64,000 nucleotides of DNA from Ruegeria sp. TM1040 (lineage in GTDB: Bacteria > Pseudomonadota > Alphaproteobacteria > Rhodobacterales > Rhodobacteraceae), in NCBI RefSeq assembly GCF_000014065.1, contig NC_008044.1:1759501-1823500 (forward strand), given 5' to 3'. The notes beneath the pieces are model-generated. The model searched no databases, had not been told where the DNA came from, and saw only the letters and a program-made list of their open reading frames with translations. This document shows, one piece after another, positions 1 through 8,271 of this stretch. The position numbers and the translations under genes were made by a program. Numbering within the stretch: the first letter of the stretch is position 1; every line of letters begins with the position of its first letter.

Positions 1-2942
1 AAGCCTGTGCGCGATGTCAGCTGCTCTTCTTGGCTATAGAAGTTGGTGAAGTAGCTGTTCACAGATGCATTGAAGGTATCAAGGCCACCGGCTGCATCGA
101 TCAGTTGCCGCGCCATATCTGCGCCGTAGACCGAGGTCTCAAACATCGCCCCATTGAGCAGTTCCATGGCCTGATTGGCCGAGGTGATCGAGGACACAAG
201 CGCATCCAGCGTGGCCGCGGCGTCTTCGCCTTCGCGGATCAGCCTGCCACCCATGGCCTCATTGAACGACCCCAATGCCGCGTAGGAGAACTGATCGGCG
301 ACGGTATCGAAGATGCGCTGGATCTCAGCATTGCGCGCCGCCTCATCCAGCCCCTTGAGGCTGACCTGGATCTGCGTGGACCAGCTTGAGAAATTATCAG
401 CAGTGAGACCAAGCTGCGCACCGGCAGCGCCAATTGAGGTGGTGATGTCTTCAATGGACTTGCGGATGGGCGCAGCCGTAGCCTCATCTGCCTCCTCAAA
501 GGTGAGGCTGACCTTTTTGGAGAGCCCCCAGAAGCGGGACTTCTGCACCTTGTCGAACTCTTCAACCAAGGTGCCCATATTATCGGCGGTCACGCGAAGG
601 CCGTTATCCAAGTGCTTGGTTTTGGTGGTGAAGAAGCTCACCGCTGCAGCAACAGCGCCCAGAGCGGGTAGCGCCGCGCCTACTGCGCCCCAGCCGCCCA
701 CCGAACCGGTCACCAGACCACCCAGGTTCGCAAAACTGGACCCAAGGCCACCACCTGACAGCACGCCGCCAAGGCCCGAGGAAATTCCACTCACAGCACC
801 GCTGAACGCACCACCACTGCCCAGTCCAAGGACGTTGCCAAGCAGGCCACTACCGCCCCCGGCTGCGGCCTGGGCGACCCCACCGGCCACGGCTCCGCCA
901 CCGCTGAACGCGGCCATGAACGGAACGACGATCTCGTTTTTCAGTGCCACCGAGATCATCTGCTTGAGCCAGTTCTCGAAGGTATCCAAGATGCCGTCGA
1001 GACCGTCGGTGAAGCCGTTGAAAAGGCCATCCACGAGGCCGTCTGTCAGATCACCGACAAGCGGCAATGAGTCGGCCAGTTCGACATTCAGATCGCGCAT
1101 CGCACGCGCCATTTCATCCTCGGACAAAATACCTTGGAACTTAGCCAGTTTTTCCAGCTCTTGCCGATAAGCCTCCATTGGGTCGAGAGATGCTTTGAGA
1201 GCCTTAAGCTCGTTTTCAAGCGCCTTGGTGGACTTGCCGCTGGCAGAGGACACCTTGTTCAGTGCACGCTCTCTCTCGCGAGCGGCTTCGCGCTCTTTAT
1301 CCAGCATGATATCCGCAGCCTGTCCCGAGCGGAAAACCCATCTCTCTGCCTCAATCGCCATCAGCTCAAAAACATTCGCACCTTGCGAGCGGGCGTTCCA
1401 ATCGGTCTCTCGATTGAATAGCTCGGCCTCTTGGCGCGCTGCCTTGATCGACTTACCGGCTTGCAGCGCTTCGATTTCCACGAATTTCGCCGCGTTAGAG
1501 AGCATGCCGCCGCCGATTGCAGACAGTGACGACATGATCGCTTGGATCTCAGAGTTGACACCCATCATGGCGTCGGCCCAGCGTATCGTCTGAGAGGTGG
1601 CCTCCTCGGTGTCGGACACAGCCCTGCTAGATGCCGTAATGATGGCCTCCAGCTGAACTACTGCATCTGTCAAAGCTGAAGGCAGCTTTTGTCCCTCAGG
1701 GTAGAACTCTCGAATGATATCTAGGGCTTCTTTGGACTCTCTTTGGATGTCCTCAAGCGCTTGTGCTCCACGAAGCTCGTCAAAGCCTGCCTTGATAGCG
1801 CGAATTTCTTCGGGCATGAGCCCGACGGCTTGAGCGGCTACATAAGCATCCTCTTCAAGTGCCTCGAAGTTCTCCTTGAATGTTTGGATCTGTTCAGAGG
1901 TGGCTCCGATCGACTTGTTTCGCTCCAACGCGGCAAGTGCATCTTCCATGGCAGAAATGGCAGATGCAGCATCACTCAGGTTCGCAAAAAGATCAAAGTT
2001 CTCAGTTTGCAAACCATCCAGTGCGCGCTTTATCGAGACCCCAGAGAGATACTCGTAGGTCTCTTTGACGTCCTCAGCAAAGATGCCAAACTCTTCTATT
2101 AGCTCCAGAGTTCCACGACGCGCGGCGTCAGCATACAGCGTGTAATCGTCGAGCGCCCCAACAAGCTCGCCCATCGCTTCAGAATTCAGGCGAGACTGTT
2201 CCTCCATTTCCCTTGAAGCATCACCTACCTCGAGTAGCCCAACAGCCATTGGCCCCAGCACGCTGATCAGGGTACCGGCTGCAATACCGGCAATACCGAA
2301 CATGGCGCCAATATCGGCAGCCTGAATTGCTGCGGCTCCGAGATAGTCACCAGTAACAGATCCTTGTTGGCCCACCTGGCTCAGCTGAAGGCCAATCTGC
2401 CTCAGATCATGGCTTCGTTCCTTGGAAAACAGCCCAAGAAAGCCTCTCGTTGGCGTGGAAGCCTTATCGGCCGCTGACGACGTGCCCAAATATCGCTGCT
2501 CTGCCAGCTGCAGCACGCGGTTTGCTTCTTGCTGCGTGACAAGGCCGGAACGCACAGCGTTTTCAGCCTGCTCTACCGCAGCCTCATATCGCTTGGATGA
2601 GGCGTAGACAGGATCGAGCGTTGAGCGCAGCCGATCAAAGGATTTGGCTTGCCGATCTAATTGCCCTGCCCACAGCTTTGCAGAAGCCGAAGCCGAGTTG
2701 GACGCCCGCTCCACACCTGTCAGCGCATCGATTTGCTTCTGTGCCGCAGAAGCTGCTTTCTTGAAACCATCATCCCAAGACCGCGCCATCCCTTCGGCGT
2801 GACGCAATGCATCTCGGCTGGTCTCTTCGAAACCAGTACGCAGATAACCAAGTGCCTTGCGCGCCCGAGCACTACCGGCCTCAAAAGAGGCGGTTTCCAA
2901 CGATGCTTCGGCGCGCAGGGCGCCAACTGGGATTGCAGACAT
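1..2942 (-). CDS. Phage tail tape-measure protein, 3' part beyond window edge
   Basis: About 980 codons are open to the left edge with no stop, so the protein is incomplete at its C terminus. It sets tail length and is a scaffold inside the growing tail tube. The N-terminal half is rich in alanine, glutamine and charged residues with long predicted helices. A hydrophobic stretch near 2180-2340 is followed by more helical sequence, and a Gly/Ala/Ser-rich hydrophobic segment (about 640-930) is typical of tape measures. The last visible part resembles the C-terminal region of tape measures in other alphaproteobacterial siphophages. The ATG was chosen because GGAG lies eight bases upstream. It is the last gene of the visible late operon, downstream of the tail chaperones as in lambda, but here a cargo block separates them. 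The family is judged from composition, size and position. Confidence 0.85.
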   Translation of the reverse strand, partial: MSAIPVGALRAEASLETASFEAGSARARKALGYLRTGFEETSRDALRHAEGMARSWDDGFKKAASAAQKQIDALTGVERASNSASASAKLWAGQLDRQAKSFDRLRSTLDPVYASSKRYEAAVEQAENAVRSGLVTQQEANRVLQLAEQRYLGTSSAADKASTPTRGFLGLFSKERSHDLRQIGLQLSQVGQQGSVTGDYLGAAAIQAADIGAMFGIAGIAAGTLISVLGPMAVGLLEVGDASREMEEQSRLNSEAMGELVGALDDYTLYADAARRGTLELIEEFGIFAEDVKETYEYLSGVSIKRALDGLQTENFDLFANLSDAASAISAMEDALAALERNKSIGATSEQIQTFKENFEALEEDAYVAAQAVGLMPEEIRAIKAGFDELRGAQALEDIQRESKEALDIIREFYPEGQKLPSALTDAVVQLEAIITASSRAVSDTEEATSQTIRWADAMMGVNSEIQAIMSSLSAIGGGMLSNAAKFVEIEALQAGKSIKAARQEAELFNRETDWNARSQGANVFELMAIEAERWVFRSGQAADIMLDKEREAARERERALNKVSSASGKSTKALENELKALKASLDPMEAYRQELEKLAKFQGILSEDEMARAMRDLNVELADSLPLVGDLTDGLVDGLFNGFTDGLDGILDTFENWLKQMISVALKNEIVVPFMAAFSGGGAVAGGVAQAAAGGGSGLLGNVLGLGSGGAFSGAVSGISSGLGGVLSGGGLGSSFANLGGLVTGSVGGWGAVGAALPALGAVAAAVSFFTTKTKHLDNGLRVTADNMGTLVEEFDKVQKSRFWGLSKKVSLTFEEADEATAAPIRKSIEDITTSIGAAGAQLGLTADNFSSWSTQIQVSLKGLDEAARNAEIQRIFDTVADQFSYAALGSFNEAMGGRLIREGEDAAATLDALVSSITSANQAMELLNGAMFETSVYGADMARQLIDAAGGLDTFNASVNSYFTNFYSQEEQLTSRTG

Positions 2943-3009
2943 ATGCTTGCTCCAGTGAGGGGAAACGTGAATGATCCCCATGAATTGGATTCAGGAGGAC
3001 TTTGAGGTG

Positions 3010-3309
3010 ATGAGGTTTTTGGTTGTAGCTGCGGGACTAATCGCATTTCAGGCGCCTGCCGCAGGGGCGCGAGGCTTCGATGTTCCGCATAGGGATTGTA
3101 TCAATCTCTTGGATGAGATTTACGACCTGCCCGCAGCTCTGGATAAGGTTTACGAGGCTCACTCAAGGCTACTGACGAAAGAGCAGAACCCCTCTCCAGA
3201 ACTTGAAAAGATTGCAACGCACCTGAAAGAGATGCGCCGAACTCATATAAAAGAATGGAAGGGCATTCCCGAAGAGCTTCGGGCCTACTGCGAAGGATTG
3301 AAGTTCTAG
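3010..3309 (+). CDS. Small secreted protein, probable prophage cargo (moron)
   Basis: A 99-residue protein begins with a clear signal peptide (Met-Arg, then a hydrophobic run ending in Ala-Gly-Ala near residue 20). The mature part is helical and charged, with two cysteines (in the HRDC and AYCEG segments) that could form a disulfide in the periplasm. AGGAGG lies about 11 bases before the ATG; an upstream in-frame ATG at 2971 would add 13 residues and spoil the signal peptide. It is transcribed against the surrounding late genes and ends at a GC hairpin, which is how independently expressed morons look. I do not recognise the family. A host-modifying role in the lysogen is inference only. Confidence 0.6.
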   Translation: MRFLVVAAGLIAFQAPAAGARGFDVPHRDCINLLDEIYDLPAALDKVYEAHSRLLTKEQNPSPELEKIATHLKEMRRTHIKEWKGIPEELRAYCEGLKF

Positions 3310-3311
3310 CC

Positions 3312-3327
3312 CGCCCCTTGCGGGGCG
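3312..3327. terminator. GC-rich hairpin between convergent genes
   Basis: A six-base perfect stem (CGCCCC / GGGGCG) with a four-base loop lies directly after the stop of the small secreted protein and before the stop of the convergent DUF6414-like gene. No good T-run follows on the plus strand; on the minus strand a short T-run lies further off. It may be a weak shared terminator. Confidence 0.4.
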
Positions 3328-3349
3328 AGCAGCCTGCAAAAAGCGTTTA

Positions 3350-4300
3350 CTACAAATCTTCTTTACGTGCGGCGACAACCTCTCGGAAAACCATCAATGG
3401 TGTCATGCCATGCGCCGCTTTTGGTCTGCCGAGAAGAGTTCTGAATGCCGGCGCCAGATTTTCAAAAAGCTTCATGACCATTTCTTCGCCGTCGGGCGAA
3501 ACATCTCGAGCGCTTTGAGAGCCTAAAGTTGGCTCCGCGTCGAGAATTCCCAACATTGCCCAATCGCCAGGAACATCTGTACCATGTTTAAGCGCGATTT
3601 CCGACGGTGGCGTAGCGAGCCCTGAGGTGTCCATAGTGCACCAAACCCTGTTACCGTTTGCGTCTAAAACTTCAGCTTGGGCAGTATGTGGCAGCGTGGG
3701 TGCCATGTCCTTGAAGAGATCAAGGCTGAATTGTGCTTCTGCAAGGGCCTCTTTGGCGATTCGGACACTTGCTCTCATCTCCGGTGTTTCTTTTACACCT
3801 TTAGGCAATTTTGGAATTGTAGGAAGGCTCTCTTGGATCTTTCCCTGCACGGACTTCATCGACCAAAGCCCCGCCACCATCTGAAGATCGAAGATCGATA
3901 ACTTGCCTTTCACCAGAACGAGTTGCCCCAAGCAGGCGTCAGACAATCCTCGTTGAATTAGGCCTTTTTCATCTAGCGTGTCGAGGAGGGCCCGAGCATT
4001 TGACCACATTGGGTCATAAACGCGCTGAATCTCTTCTGCGTGAGACCGGCGGGTGATCTCCTTGGTGTCGTTCTTGGCAGACAGGACCCCAGGAAGGCCG
4101 CCGGTCACAGCTAGAGCGGCGTCGCTGTCTCTTCCCTCTTCAGCTGATTTTCCGGTGGAGACTGACTGTAAGTGCCCGGCTGGATCGAATTGGGCCAATA
4201 GCGATGCGATGCGACGTCCATCGTGATACAAAAAGTCAAAGACGGAATCGGTGATCTGACTTCCGCGCGCCTCGCTTGATGTCTCTTTTTGCTTCGTCAT
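3350..4300 (-). CDS. DUF6414-like protein of unknown function, prophage cargo
   Basis: A 316-residue protein whose N-terminal region reads FDFLYHDGRRIASLLAQ, followed by a small-residue-rich stretch and YDPMWSNARALLDTL. This pattern (F-L-Y-x-D-x-x-R-x-x-S-x-x-x-Q, later Y-D-P-x-x-x-N) is what I recall for the DUF6414 family; the match is from memory. No signal peptide or membrane segment is seen. The ATG at 4300 follows GGAGG with a 12-base gap; an upstream start at 4330 would add ten residues. It interrupts the usual order of tail chaperone then tape measure, so it is more likely cargo than a structural part. Anti-phage or superinfection exclusion roles are possible but unproven. Confidence 0.55.
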   Translation of the reverse strand: MTKQKETSSEARGSQITDSVFDFLYHDGRRIASLLAQFDPAGHLQSVSTGKSAEEGRDSDAALAVTGGLPGVLSAKNDTKEITRRSHAEEIQRVYDPMWSNARALLDTLDEKGLIQRGLSDACLGQLVLVKGKLSIFDLQMVAGLWSMKSVQGKIQESLPTIPKLPKGVKETPEMRASVRIAKEALAEAQFSLDLFKDMAPTLPHTAQAEVLDANGNRVWCTMDTSGLATPPSEIALKHGTDVPGDWAMLGILDAEPTLGSQSARDVSPDGEEMVMKLFENLAPAFRTLLGRPKAAHGMTPLMVFREVVAARKEDL

Positions 4301-4427
4301 GTTTTCGATCAACCTCCTTGCTTTCCTCAAGGAGCTCTTCGCGGCGGTTCAAAATCCTGTTTTTCAACATCTTAAATCTACCCAAAATGCAGGCCTTTGT
4401 TTCTGGCTTTTCCTTAGCTTTTTGCAT
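4236..4427 (-). CDS. Small charged helical ORF, uncertain
   Basis: A 63-residue ORF that is almost entirely charged (many Lys, Arg, Glu) and would form one long helix. GAGG lies about seven bases before its ATG. It overlaps the start of the DUF6414-like gene by 65 bases in another frame, so it could be a coupled small gene or a leader ORF. I do not recognise it, and it may be spurious. Confidence 0.3.
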   Translation of the reverse strand: MQKAKEKPETKACILGRFKMLKNRILNRREELLEESKEVDRKHDEAKRDIKRGARKSDHRFRL

Positions 4428-4493
4428 GGCCCGGCCTCGTAAAATCGGCTCCTGGAAAGCAGAACTTTAGGGACGTGACACTCACATGTCGAG

Positions 4494-4946
4494 TCACGAC
4501 CCCGCCATTGCAGACAGAGCCGCGCCCACTTTGTCCGAAAGCTTCTTGCGCTCCATCGCAACGCCAGGATCGTTATCCGGCCTGTCGTCATAGGCTGGAG
4601 AAACCTGCATAGGCCTCTGGCCTCGCGCCATACCGGCGACATATGACACGCTCATCGCGCGGACCTGCTTGGCCTCCCACGGCTCAAGATTAAGGCCCGA
4701 CTCTTTCGAGAAGGCCCGGATCTCGGACCAAGCGACCGGCTCAGCACCACCCATCTGATCGAAGGAGCACCAGCCAAGGCCCTCCTGCGCCATCATGTCC
4801 AGAAGGTATTCGACCCCGGATATATCAGGCAATGCGAAGTCGATGCCCTCTCTCTGCCAGAGCTTGAAGCGGCTGGTTTTCCATTCTTCAGGCCTTGCTG
4901 CAAGGAAACCGGCCTGGGCTGCATAGAGCGTCAGCCGGCGGAGGCG
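4494..4946 (-). CDS. Tail assembly chaperone, T-like part made by -1 frameshift
   Basis: This frame has no convincing start codon of its own: it opens after a TAA only eight codons before the slip site of the upstream gene, and the first ATG-type start (TTG at 4832) has no ribosome site. Its product is therefore expected only as a C-terminal extension of the upstream protein, giving a fusion of about 295 residues (145 from the G-like part, 150 from here). In lambda the gpG/gpGT pair coats and positions the tape-measure protein during tail assembly. The first residues after the slip (LTLYAAQAGFLAARPEEW) resemble the region of phage tail chaperones that shows such fusions. The conserved position upstream of the tape measure supports the role. 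Confidence 0.75.
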   Translation of the reverse strand, partial: RLRRLTLYAAQAGFLAARPEEWKTSRFKLWQREGIDFALPDISGVEYLLDMMAQEGLGWCSFDQMGGAEPVAWSEIRAFSKESGLNLEPWEAKQVRAMSVSYVAGMARGQRPMQVSPAYDDRPDNDPGVAMERKKLSDKVGAALSAMAGS

Positions 4947-5380
4947 TTTCCCAAGTAGCCGCCGCGCTTAGCGGAGAACTCAGCAGCCTGTTCAGCAAAT
5001 GACTTTTCGCCTTCCTGACCATTAAAGCGATTCAGGCCAAAGAACCATTTCGCGTCACGCTTCGTAGCGGGTTTGTCACCGTTGAAAACATTGTTGAAAC
5101 CGACCACACGGGGAAGCAATCCTTCGACCAACTTATCGTGGATCTGGTCATACGATACACCTTCGTCATCCGTATCACCTTCGGCGTCCTGCGAATTGGC
5201 GCGCGCCTTCTGAAGCTCGCGCATCGCTGCACGAACAGACGGAGCTTCAGAACCCAGAAGGATTACCTCACAAGGCTTGCCATCCTCAGTGAACAGTGGC
5301 GCCAAGGTGGCCGGGTCTTTCAGTTGCATAGCTGCGCCTTTTTCTGCGGCAGAAACGCTGTCGAACTTGTTGAAATCCAT
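4931..5380 (-). CDS. Tail assembly chaperone, G-like protein
   Basis: A 149-residue acidic protein starting MDFNKFDSVS, encoded immediately after the tail tube gene and before the T-like frame. This is the lambda gpG position. Residues 1-75 form the conserved chaperone core; a charged linker (GDTDDEG) follows. A short C-terminal tail is replaced by the T-like domain when ribosomes slip at 4946-4952. Most translation should stop at the TGA at 4931-4933. Assignment rests on gene order, size and the frameshift arrangement. Confidence 0.8.
   Translation of the reverse strand: MDFNKFDSVSAAEKGAAMQLKDPATLAPLFTEDGKPCEVILLGSEAPSVRAAMRELQKARANSQDAEGDTDDEGVSYDQIHDKLVEGLLPRVVGFNNVFNGDKPATKRDAKWFFGLNRFNGQEGEKSFAEQAAEFSAKRGGYLGNASAG
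4946..4952 (-). promoter_or_regulatory. Slippery heptamer GGGAAAC for -1 ribosomal frameshifting
   Basis: Read on the minus strand the zero frame is TTG GGA AAC GCC; slipping back one base re-pairs both tRNAs on GGG AAA. This is the X-XXY-YYZ pattern and differs in one base from the lambda G/T site (GGGAAAG). It lies 13 bases before the zero-frame stop, and the -1 frame opens only about 18 bases upstream, so the overlap just contains the site. Confidence 0.85.
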
Positions 5381-5478
5381 ATCATCATCCTTTGGTTCAG
5401 TGGTTCAAACAGGCCGGGGGAACGAACCACCTTCCGCCCGGCCCTACCGTTCCTGAGAACGGATCAGCGCGCGGCAGG

Positions 5479-5928
5479 TTAGGCTGCGGCCTTCTTCAGG
5501 ATCTCGTCGGGCATGATCTCAATCGAGGTAGTCGCCGTCACAACGTCATCGACACCGCCGATGCTCGGCTTGAACGACATGACCAGACCCACAAGGTAGT
5601 AGATCGTGCCATCTTGGAGTGTCACGGCGATGTAGACAGGATCATCGCTTTCGAGAGCGGTTTCCATTGCAGCTTGGCCCGCGTCGTCGGGGTCAAGCGC
5701 GAGGCTGGGGCTCAGGGTGCCGTTATTGAAGCTACCCTTGCCTTTCTTCGTGCCGCGGGTGGCCAGCGGGTTGTGAGTCACAAGTTGCCACTCCTTGCCG
5801 AACTCACCCACGTTCGTGATTTCACCAACGGAAGTGAAGGTGAGAGCGTCAAAGCCGGTGATGTCGTGAGTTGCGGGTGCAGCGGCCGAAATGCCGAGTG
5901 TCACCCCAGAGGCGGTCTGGTGCGCCAT
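5479..5928 (-). CDS. Major tail tube protein
   Basis: A 149-residue, mostly beta-strand protein (MAHQTASGVTLGISAAAP) of the phage tail tube class, which polymerises as stacked hexameric rings to form the tail tube. The phrases DITGFDALTFTSVGEITNVGEFG and YLVGLVMSFKP are typical of tail tube proteins in HK97-like alphaproteobacterial phages. It sits between the tail terminator block and the chaperones, as expected. The ATG is preceded by a good GGAAAC-type site within ten bases. Confidence 0.85.
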   Translation of the reverse strand: MAHQTASGVTLGISAAAPATHDITGFDALTFTSVGEITNVGEFGKEWQLVTHNPLATRGTKKGKGSFNNGTLSPSLALDPDDAGQAAMETALESDDPVYIAVTLQDGTIYYLVGLVMSFKPSIGGVDDVVTATTSIEIMPDEILKKAAA

Positions 5929-5988
5929 ATCAGTTTCCTTTCAGGATAGAGAGAAAGCGCCTAGGGGCGCGGATTTATAGGCCGAGGC

Positions 5989-6273
5989 CTATTCTTTCGG
6001 AACGACAGCCAATGGGGCGGAGAACTCAGCCATCACCTCGCCGTCGGACTCGACCGCTTCGGAGACTTTCCCCCGGTAGGTCACGCCGTTCTTCAGAGTG
6101 AACTCGAGAACATCACCCGGTTTGGGCAGCGGGCCTTTGAAAAGAGCGAAGGGATGCGTGGGCTTATTTTGCTCCATGGGCATGCGCTTCAGTTCGACAC
6201 CTGTGACAACCATCGGTGCAGCGTCTTTGGATGCAGGTTTTGAGGCCGCCGAAGCGGTTTTCTTTGCGGTCAT
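5989..6273 (-). CDS. Phage structural-region protein of unknown function
   Basis: A 94-residue protein. The first 20 residues are Lys/Ala/Ser-rich and probably disordered. The rest is a small beta-rich unit (FALFKGPLPKPGDVLEFTLKNGVTYRGKV) that could be an SH3-like or Ig-like fold. It lies between the tail terminator and the tail tube genes in the late operon, a slot that sometimes holds a tail accessory protein. No closer identity is recognised. Confidence 0.7.
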   Translation of the reverse strand: MTAKKTASAASKPASKDAAPMVVTGVELKRMPMEQNKPTHPFALFKGPLPKPGDVLEFTLKNGVTYRGKVSEAVESDGEVMAEFSAPLAVVPKE

Positions 6274-6314
6274 TGAATGATCCTTTCGAGGGTGATTGAG
6301 GCTGTTTCAGCCAG

Positions 6315-6668
6315 TCAGTCGCGATAAGTGATCGCGAATGTCAGAGAGACCCGGTGTGCAGCCGAGGCATCGCCGCTGTTGCTGTCTCGGATCGCAGTGA
6401 GAAGCGCACTGACGATCGGGCCGCCGCGGTATCCTTCCAGTAAAGCCCGGACTTCACGAGACGCGCCGATAGCTTGATTATAGGTCGCGCCCCAGCAGTC
6501 GATCTGAGTGGAGCCTTGCATCAGCCCCTTGCTGTTCAGGGTGTGGTAGCGCTTCCCCGACATACGGGTCATGGTCACGCGTGGCATGGTCTCCCCATCG
6601 CTGAAGAAGCCCCACTTCACCGGGCAACTCAGGGCGTCGGAGAGAGTTGAATACAGGTGCTCTTCCAT
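6315..6668 (-). CDS. Tail terminator-like protein (DUF3168 family)
   Basis: A 117-residue protein (MEEHLYSTLSDALSCPVKW...) with the DUF3168 layout: an N-terminal helix, a central beta region ending in QIDCWG, then a helix (QAIGASREVRALLEGY) and a final beta strand with LTFAITYRD. In related phages this family caps the tail tube, like lambda gpU. Its ATG shares one base with the stop of the upstream gene (TAATG), showing translational coupling. The larger ORF in this frame that runs upstream was rejected because it covers the well-supported HK97 gp10-like gene. Confidence 0.8.
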   Translation of the reverse strand: MEEHLYSTLSDALSCPVKWGFFSDGETMPRVTMTRMSGKRYHTLNSKGLMQGSTQIDCWGATYNQAIGASREVRALLEGYRGGPIVSALLTAIRDSNSGDASAAHRVSLTFAITYRD

Positions 6669-7123
6669 TAGAAGCCTCGCTTTGCGCGGCGCGCCAGGGT
6701 CGCCTCGATCTCTTCTCGCAAGGACGCGGCCAGTCCCTCTAGGATCTGCCCACGGAATGCATCCCAGGAAGGTGTCAACATCGGTCGAGGCGAGACCGCA
6801 CCAACGTACTTTCCGCTTTCGTGAAAGCGAGGCTCTGTGCCAAATTCCAGTAGATGCGAGTGAGGTGCGGAAGGAGTTGCGCCAACATACATAGTCACCG
6901 CAGTGGTGCTGCTTTTGGCTTTTTGCAGGTTTCTCTTGAGCTTGGAGGAAACAGCGAATGCACTGTCGTCGGCGCCAGGCCATAGCCCGTTCGCCATATC
7001 TGCGACCGGCTGCAGCTCCTTCGACAGCGCGCGGCGCACAACCGCCTTGGAGGTGGCCTTGGGCAGCGCCGCCAGTGCATTGTCGATCTCTCGAAGCCCC
7101 TCGACCTTGAATGACGCCTTCAT
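6668..7123 (-). CDS. HK97 gp10-like head-tail / tail completion protein
   Basis: A 151-residue protein with the HK97-gp10 pattern: N-terminal KVEGLREIDNALAALPKA, a basic helix (AVVRRALSKELQPVADMA), the central HSHLLEFGTEPR segment and RPMLTPSWDAFRG near the C-terminal third. Proteins of this family join the tail to the head completion ring. The gene order connector, closure protein, gp10, DUF3168 is the classic HK97-like order and supports the assignment. Confidence 0.85.
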   Translation of the reverse strand: MKASFKVEGLREIDNALAALPKATSKAVVRRALSKELQPVADMANGLWPGADDSAFAVSSKLKRNLQKAKSSTTAVTMYVGATPSAPHSHLLEFGTEPRFHESGKYVGAVSPRPMLTPSWDAFRGQILEGLAASLREEIEATLARRAKRGF

Positions 7124-7458
7124 GTGCCACTCTCGCAGATGAAATCTAGATACTGGCGCGGCTTTTCCCGGTTCGGCTCCACCGCGCGGATGTTGTAAAC
7201 AGTGCCCTTACCGATATCCCGCAACTGCCACCGAGTGGTGCCATCGGTGCCGATAACCGCCGTGGATACCGACTTACGCACGGTGGCGACGATGGCCTGC
7301 GTGCCAGACAGCCGCCCAGCCTGAACCTTCTCCCCACCGCGCAGGTAGGTGAATTCGGCGCGGGTGCTGAAGCGCTCAATCGGCTCTTTGTCTTTCCCAC
7401 CGAAGCTGTCACCGCCGCCGACAAGCTCGTCAAAGGCCACGCGCTCGATCAGCCTCAT
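7120..7458 (-). CDS. Phage head closure protein (head-tail adaptor)
   Basis: A 112-residue, beta-rich protein of the head-tail joining family: MRLIERVAFDELVGGGDSFG, then WQLRDIGKGTVYNIRAVEPN and RQYLDFICESG near the end. Proteins of this kind sit under the connector and close the filled head. The ATG at 7458 overlaps the upstream stop by one base (TGATG); a longer reading frame starting at 7548 would overlap the connector gene by 90 bases and was rejected. Four bases overlap the next gene. Confidence 0.85.
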   Translation of the reverse strand: MRLIERVAFDELVGGGDSFGGKDKEPIERFSTRAEFTYLRGGEKVQAGRLSGTQAIVATVRKSVSTAVIGTDGTTRWQLRDIGKGTVYNIRAVEPNREKPRQYLDFICESGT

Positions 7459-8030
7459 CAGATCGCCACCCAGCGATAGGGCCGGATTAGCGCCTCGACA
7501 CCCATCGGCAGCGCCTCGCTCGGCTCCGTGGTGCGGGTCTCGTACCATGTGGCTGCCAGCGCCTTGACTGCCAGTTTCAGGTTCGCCGGCACATCGGCCG
7601 CCGCACCAAACCCGCAGGTGAATTGCACGGTGATCGGCGCCGGGTTGCCGCTCTCCAGCGTCGGTAGGCCGAAATCATCGGACAGGTGAACCAGCGTGCC
7701 GGTCGCGACCGGAAGCCGGTCGACATGCTCCGCCGCAACCGTCTGCTCGGCCCCTTCCGCATCCGCGTAACTGATCGCCACGGCGGAAACATCCGGCACC
7801 GGCAGGCACATTTCGCGCGCCCAGGACGCACGCTGCACCTGCCACGTCTGCGTGACCATGGCCCGCCCCAGAACGCCGCGGAAGCCGTCAAGATACGCAA
7901 CAGCCGCGTCCCGCAGGCCGGTCAGAAGGGCATCATCGTCGGCGAAATCGACGGTTGCCTGTGCCTTCACCTCGTCCAGCGTGACGGGGCTTTCGGCCGG
8001 GGGCGCGGTGAGAATGGGGCGGAACTTCAC
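7458..8030 (-). CDS. Head-tail connector protein (gp6 / phiE125 gp8-like)
   Basis: A 190-residue helical protein with the family start PILTAPPAESPVTLDEVKAQ, the VDFADDDALLTGLRDAAVAYLD helix and a C-terminal LAVKALAATWYETR segment. It assembles as a ring below the portal and links it to the tail. The N-terminal pattern is highly characteristic of the phage connector family found in GTA-like and HK97-like phages. Its ATG lies inside the stop of the preceding small gene (ATGA). Confidence 0.88.
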   Translation of the reverse strand: MKFRPILTAPPAESPVTLDEVKAQATVDFADDDALLTGLRDAAVAYLDGFRGVLGRAMVTQTWQVQRASWAREMCLPVPDVSAVAISYADAEGAEQTVAAEHVDRLPVATGTLVHLSDDFGLPTLESGNPAPITVQFTCGFGAAADVPANLKLAVKALAATWYETRTTEPSEALPMGVEALIRPYRWVAI

Positions 8031-8209
8031 TTGCCGCGCGCCTTGTTCTTCGGCACAGCGCGGGCCTTGTTCAGGACTTCCGGCGCCTTCTTACGCAGGA
8101 CGCCGTTGACAACGAGGTGAGCCACGTCAGAAGGCTTCGCCTCGCGAGTGTCACCCTCCTCATAGAACTTATCGCCTTGGTGGCGGCGCATGACTTCATA
8201 CTTTTCCAT
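8027..8209 (-). CDS. Small phage protein between capsid and connector genes
   Basis: A 60-residue basic protein (MEKYEVMRRHQGDKFYEEGD...), with a folded-looking N-terminal part and a lysine-rich tail. The ATG was chosen because AGGAG lies seven bases upstream; the earlier in-frame start at 8230 lacks one. Small ORFs of this sort are common after the capsid gene. Function is unknown. Confidence 0.65.
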   Translation of the reverse strand: MEKYEVMRRHQGDKFYEEGDTREAKPSDVAHLVVNGVLRKKAPEVLNKARAVPKNKARGK

Positions 8210-8271
8210 GACGGTCTCCTTTCGGCTCATAGAGAGGGCGAGCTTCCCCGCCCTCCTTGATCAGCCGACGC

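Noticed and set aside
6315-7130. Long 271-codon frame covering the DUF3168 gene
   Set aside because: Only its last 117 codons match the tail terminator family; the upstream part overlaps the well-supported HK97 gp10-like gene.
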